A stretch of DNA of 64,000 nt, taken from NCBI RefSeq assembly GCF_015679185.1, contig NZ_CP064939.1:2666001-2730000 (forward strand). Direction: 5' to 3'. Of this stretch, positions 61,583 through 64,000 are shown in pieces. Every line of letters starts with the position of its first letter. Positions within the stretch are counted from its first letter, which is position 1. The DNA is from Pedobacter endophyticus (GTDB lineage: Bacteria; Bacteroidota; Bacteroidia; Sphingobacteriales; Sphingobacteriaceae). The notes under the pieces were generated by a model. It had not been told where the DNA came from. It was given only the letters and a program-made list of their open reading frames with translations, and did not search any database. A program made the translations under genes and the position numbers.

Positions 61583-63303
61583 GTTTTGCCCACTACCTGT
61601 TACAAGTAAACTTATACCTTGTAGTTTTTTATGGCTTTTATAAATTGTTGTTGGATCGGGAGACTTATTTTACCCTGAACCGCTTCTATTTGATTGGCGC
61701 AGGTGTTTTATCGTTGTGCATACCCTTCATTCGCTTAGAATGGTTAACACAGCAAAAAGCCGCCCAACAGGTTTATACCTCCATCAACTGGGAGGCCGTA
61801 TTGCAACAGGCTACCATTGTAACTGAAACAAACACCGGCCTTAACTGGGCAAATGTGTTTGTGTATTTATATTGTGCAGGTATTTTGTTTTTTCTGGTTA
61901 GGTTAGTGGTGAACTTGTTTTTGGTTAAAAAGCTCATCAGAAACGCCAGAAGTGGATCGGCATTTTCGTTTTTCTTTAACAAAGTTGTTGATAAGAACTT
62001 ACCACAAATGAATGTAATTAATATTCATGAAGAGGCGCACATTAAGCAATTGCACAGCTTAGATATTCTTTTTTTTGAGCTTTTGGGCATCATTACCTGG
62101 CTTAACCCGATCATTTACCTCTATAAAAGATCCATCAAAAACATTCACGAATTTTTGGCTGATGAATTTGCAGCAGAATATCAGGGCGATAAGGCAGAAT
62201 ATGCACTATTGATCTTAAGTCAATCTTTCGGAATCTCGCCAAATGCTTTAACCAATGGCTTTTTCGATAAGTCGTTGATCAAAAAACGGATCTTTATGCT
62301 TCAAAAAGAGCGCTCGAAAAGAATTGCTGTAATCAAGTATGGCATTTCGATCCCCTTGTTTGCCGTTTTGATCGTATTTTCGTCAGCTACCGTAAGGAAA
62401 AGTGAAAAACTAATCTCCTTAACTGATCAAATACCTTTAGATCAATCTTTTGAAATGGTGCAACAGATGGTAACCGAGGAAGCCAACGAAGAAATTTCGC
62501 CCAAAGAACCACCCACCTTCGAAAAAGTGGTTGAAGTAAATTTAACACCCAAATCGAGTCAGAATACCTCGCCAAAACCGGGCGAAGTAAATAAGCTCGG
62601 TAAGTTAATTGCACAACCGCTTGCCCAGGAAAAAAAGCCTCAACCAGAAACAGTTAGGATCGAAGAATCGAAAGTTTATGATTTCGTTTCTTTAGATAAG
62701 CAACCCGAGTTTCCCGGCGGGATCAGAAAATTTTACGAATACCTGAGCCGATCGATAAGATATCCGCAAGCTGCGCAAGAAAATAATTTGCAGGGCAAGG
62801 TGTTTTTAAGTTTTATTGTTGAAAAAAGCGGCGATCTCTCCGACATAAAAATTACGCGAGGCCTCGGAAACGGCATGGACGAAGAGGCAGTACGCGTACT
62901 GACGAACAGTCCCAAATGGATTCCTGGAATGAGCGATGGGAAAACCGTTCGGGTAAAGTACAATATTAATGTAAACTTCACCTTAACCGACGACAGCGAT
63001 GAGGCACCCAAGGCTGTTCAGCGCCCTACATCGTTAAAACTTACCGACGGAAACTTCGCCGGTGTGGTTGTTGTTGACGGTGTAAGAATGACCGAAAACA
63101 GTTTATTAGCCACCATCGACCCAAACAGCATCAAATCTATCGAGGTTTTGAAAAGTCAAAATGCTGTTAGTTTATACGGATTTAAAGCAAAAGCGGGGGC
63201 TATTCTGATTACCACCAAAAGTGGAAATATATTTAGAAGACCGAATACCACAGAACAGGCACTAACCAAGCCATCGTATTTCGGCCTTCAACAAGCGTAT
63301 TAA
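61579..63303 (+). CDS. M56 (BlaR1-like) membrane metallopeptidase fused to TonB C-terminal and receptor-plug domains
   Basis: 574 residues. About four membrane helices in the first 270 residues carry the M56 zinc peptidase (HEEAH at 150-154, and HEFLADEFAAEY for the third ligand). A P/E/K-rich periplasmic linker (about 300-365) leads to a TonB C-terminal domain (PEFPGG from 376, to VNFTL near 474). The last 90 residues resemble the plug of a SusC-like receptor (VVVVDGVRM, IKSIEVLKSQNA, GAILITTKSG). A BlaR1-type sensor fused to TonB is common in Bacteroidota; the added plug is less ordinary. Translationally coupled to the BlaI gene. Confidence 0.88.
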   Translation: MSFAHYLLQVNLYLVVFYGFYKLLLDRETYFTLNRFYLIGAGVLSLCIPFIRLEWLTQQKAAQQVYTSINWEAVLQQATIVTETNTGLNWANVFVYLYCAGILFFLVRLVVNLFLVKKLIRNARSGSAFSFFFNKVVDKNLPQMNVINIHEEAHIKQLHSLDILFFELLGIITWLNPIIYLYKRSIKNIHEFLADEFAAEYQGDKAEYALLILSQSFGISPNALTNGFFDKSLIKKRIFMLQKERSKRIAVIKYGISIPLFAVLIVFSSATVRKSEKLISLTDQIPLDQSFEMVQQMVTEEANEEISPKEPPTFEKVVEVNLTPKSSQNTSPKPGEVNKLGKLIAQPLAQEKKPQPETVRIEESKVYDFVSLDKQPEFPGGIRKFYEYLSRSIRYPQAAQENNLQGKVFLSFIVEKSGDLSDIKITRGLGNGMDEEAVRVLTNSPKWIPGMSDGKTVRVKYNINVNFTLTDDSDEAPKAVQRPTSLKLTDGNFAGVVVVDGVRMTENSLLATIDPNSIKSIEVLKSQNAVSLYGFKAKAGAILITTKSGNIFRRPNTTEQALTKPSYFGLQQAY

Positions 63304-63313
63304 AAACACAATT

Positions 63314-63943
63314 ATGAAAAAAATAATATCATTAGCAATCGTTTTAATATCGGCATCGAGCGCCTTTGGCCAGATCACTGATGGCGCAAAAAGCAATGGC
63401 ATTGCCTTTCGTGGCTTTCCACCAGTCACTCAGGAACCTTTGGTTGTTATAGATGGCAATAAACAATTGGCCCGGGGACAGCGCTCTTTGGATCAAATCG
63501 ACAACAACAGCATTTCAGCCGTAAACGTTTGGAAAGATAGTGCCGCTGTCAAAAAATATGGCTTAGATGGCGCTAACGGCGTTATTGAAATTACAACGAA
63601 AGACGGTTTTACTAAATCTCTAAAGAAAAAAGACTTTTTGGGCAGCTCAACCACCTTAATGTTCAACACGCCCGAGCCAAACAAACGGCCGAAACTGCCG
63701 TTAAATACCGAACCAGCTAAGCTGCGCAATTTATTGTTTAAAGACACTGATCCGAAAGCAAAACCACTTTATGTTATTGATGGAAAGGAAGTAACTGAAA
63801 TTGAGGGCTTAAATCCCGACTCCATTCAATCGGTTGATGTTTTAAAAGGAGCTAACGCAACGTCACAATACAGCGAAAAAGCACGGAACGGCGTGATTAT
63901 TATTACCACCAAAAAAGCCAAAACGCAGGCAGAGAATGAGTAA
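63314..63943 (+). CDS. secreted protein with two TonB-receptor-plug-like repeats
   Basis: 209 residues: a signal peptide (IISLAIVLISASSAFGQ) and two copies of the short plug motif. Copy one: PLVVIDGNKQ, ISAVNVWKDSAAVKKYGLDG, NGVIEITTK (from about residue 42). Copy two: PLYVIDGKEV, IQSVDVLKGANATSQYSEKA, NGVIIITTKK (from about residue 151). No barrel follows, so it is not a transporter. It starts 10 bases after the M56-TonB-plug fusion, whose own C-terminus carries the same motif; the three may interact. Confidence 0.75.
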   Translation: MKKIISLAIVLISASSAFGQITDGAKSNGIAFRGFPPVTQEPLVVIDGNKQLARGQRSLDQIDNNSISAVNVWKDSAAVKKYGLDGANGVIEITTKDGFTKSLKKKDFLGSSTTLMFNTPEPNKRPKLPLNTEPAKLRNLLFKDTDPKAKPLYVIDGKEVTEIEGLNPDSIQSVDVLKGANATSQYSEKARNGVIIITTKKAKTQAENE

Positions 63944-64000
63944 AAAAACCGAAAACAAACCTATTTTTTCGCAATGATGTTGCTGGCAAATCTGTTATGA

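Overview
The window looks like chromosomal DNA from the phylum Bacteroidota, most like a Pedobacter-type member of the Sphingobacteriaceae. This rests on type IX secretion genes (sprE/porW, gldK-gldL-gldM-gldN), CarboxypepD_reg-type TonB-dependent receptors, an N-acylornithine-type arginine pathway, -7 boxes of the form TAnnTTTG, and AT-rich intergenic DNA full of short dispersed repeats. Genus is inferred from gene content only. I see no rRNA, tRNA, CRISPR array or intact insertion sequence.

Layout. 0-8 kb: sprE, a bifunctional penicillin-binding protein and uvrC, separated by repeat-rich gaps. 8.2-13 kb (minus): the gldKLMN core of the type IX secretion machine, preceded by hemD and a DUF4271 membrane protein. 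15-16.1 kb: a 1.08 kb insert with a PIN toxin-antitoxin pair and a small basic protein, bounded by 45 bp direct repeats that duplicate the hemW promoter and start codon. 16-25 kb: hemW, a short-chain dehydrogenase, a fasciclin protein, two JmjC-like cupins around a DUF3050 protein, a sugar acetyltransferase, an NTF2-like protein and a PfkB kinase. 25.5-28.9 kb: a PIF1-like helicase and, divergently, a small double-glycine-leader peptide gene with a CPBP membrane protease. 29-33 kb: prfC and rtcB.

33.6-47.9 kb (minus) is a long co-directional arginine region: GNAT acetyltransferase, argG, argC, argD, argF', argB, proC, an ArgE-like deacetylase and argH, which together give an acetylated-intermediate route to arginine. 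It is interrupted by a four-helix-bundle protein, a DUF1016 nuclease and two tiny ORFs. It is followed by a RelE-type toxin-antitoxin pair, a decayed Fic gene and an aminotransferase. ArgC and ArgF' each carry an in-frame copy of the same G/C-rich palindromic element.

48.6-57.6 kb (plus) is a probable iron/siderophore uptake locus: DUF4397 lipoprotein, two paralogous TonB receptors (the first frameshifted), DUF4198, PepSY membrane protein and DUF6607, ending in a strong terminator. 57.7-64 kb: an M28 peptidase, a RES-Xre toxin-antitoxin pair with a visible operator, a methyltransferase, and a BlaI regulator with an M56-TonB-plug fusion sensor and a secreted plug-repeat protein.

The best candidate for an undescribed system is the peptide locus at 27.97-28.84 kb. 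It combines a 15 bp direct repeat at 21 bp period (the geometry of LytTR-regulator operators), a 75-residue precursor with a GG leader, an intercistronic hairpin and a CPBP-family membrane protease. Other notable signals are the promoter-duplicating insert, the in-frame palindromes in argC and argF', and three palindromes coding a repeated motif in the DUF1016 gene.
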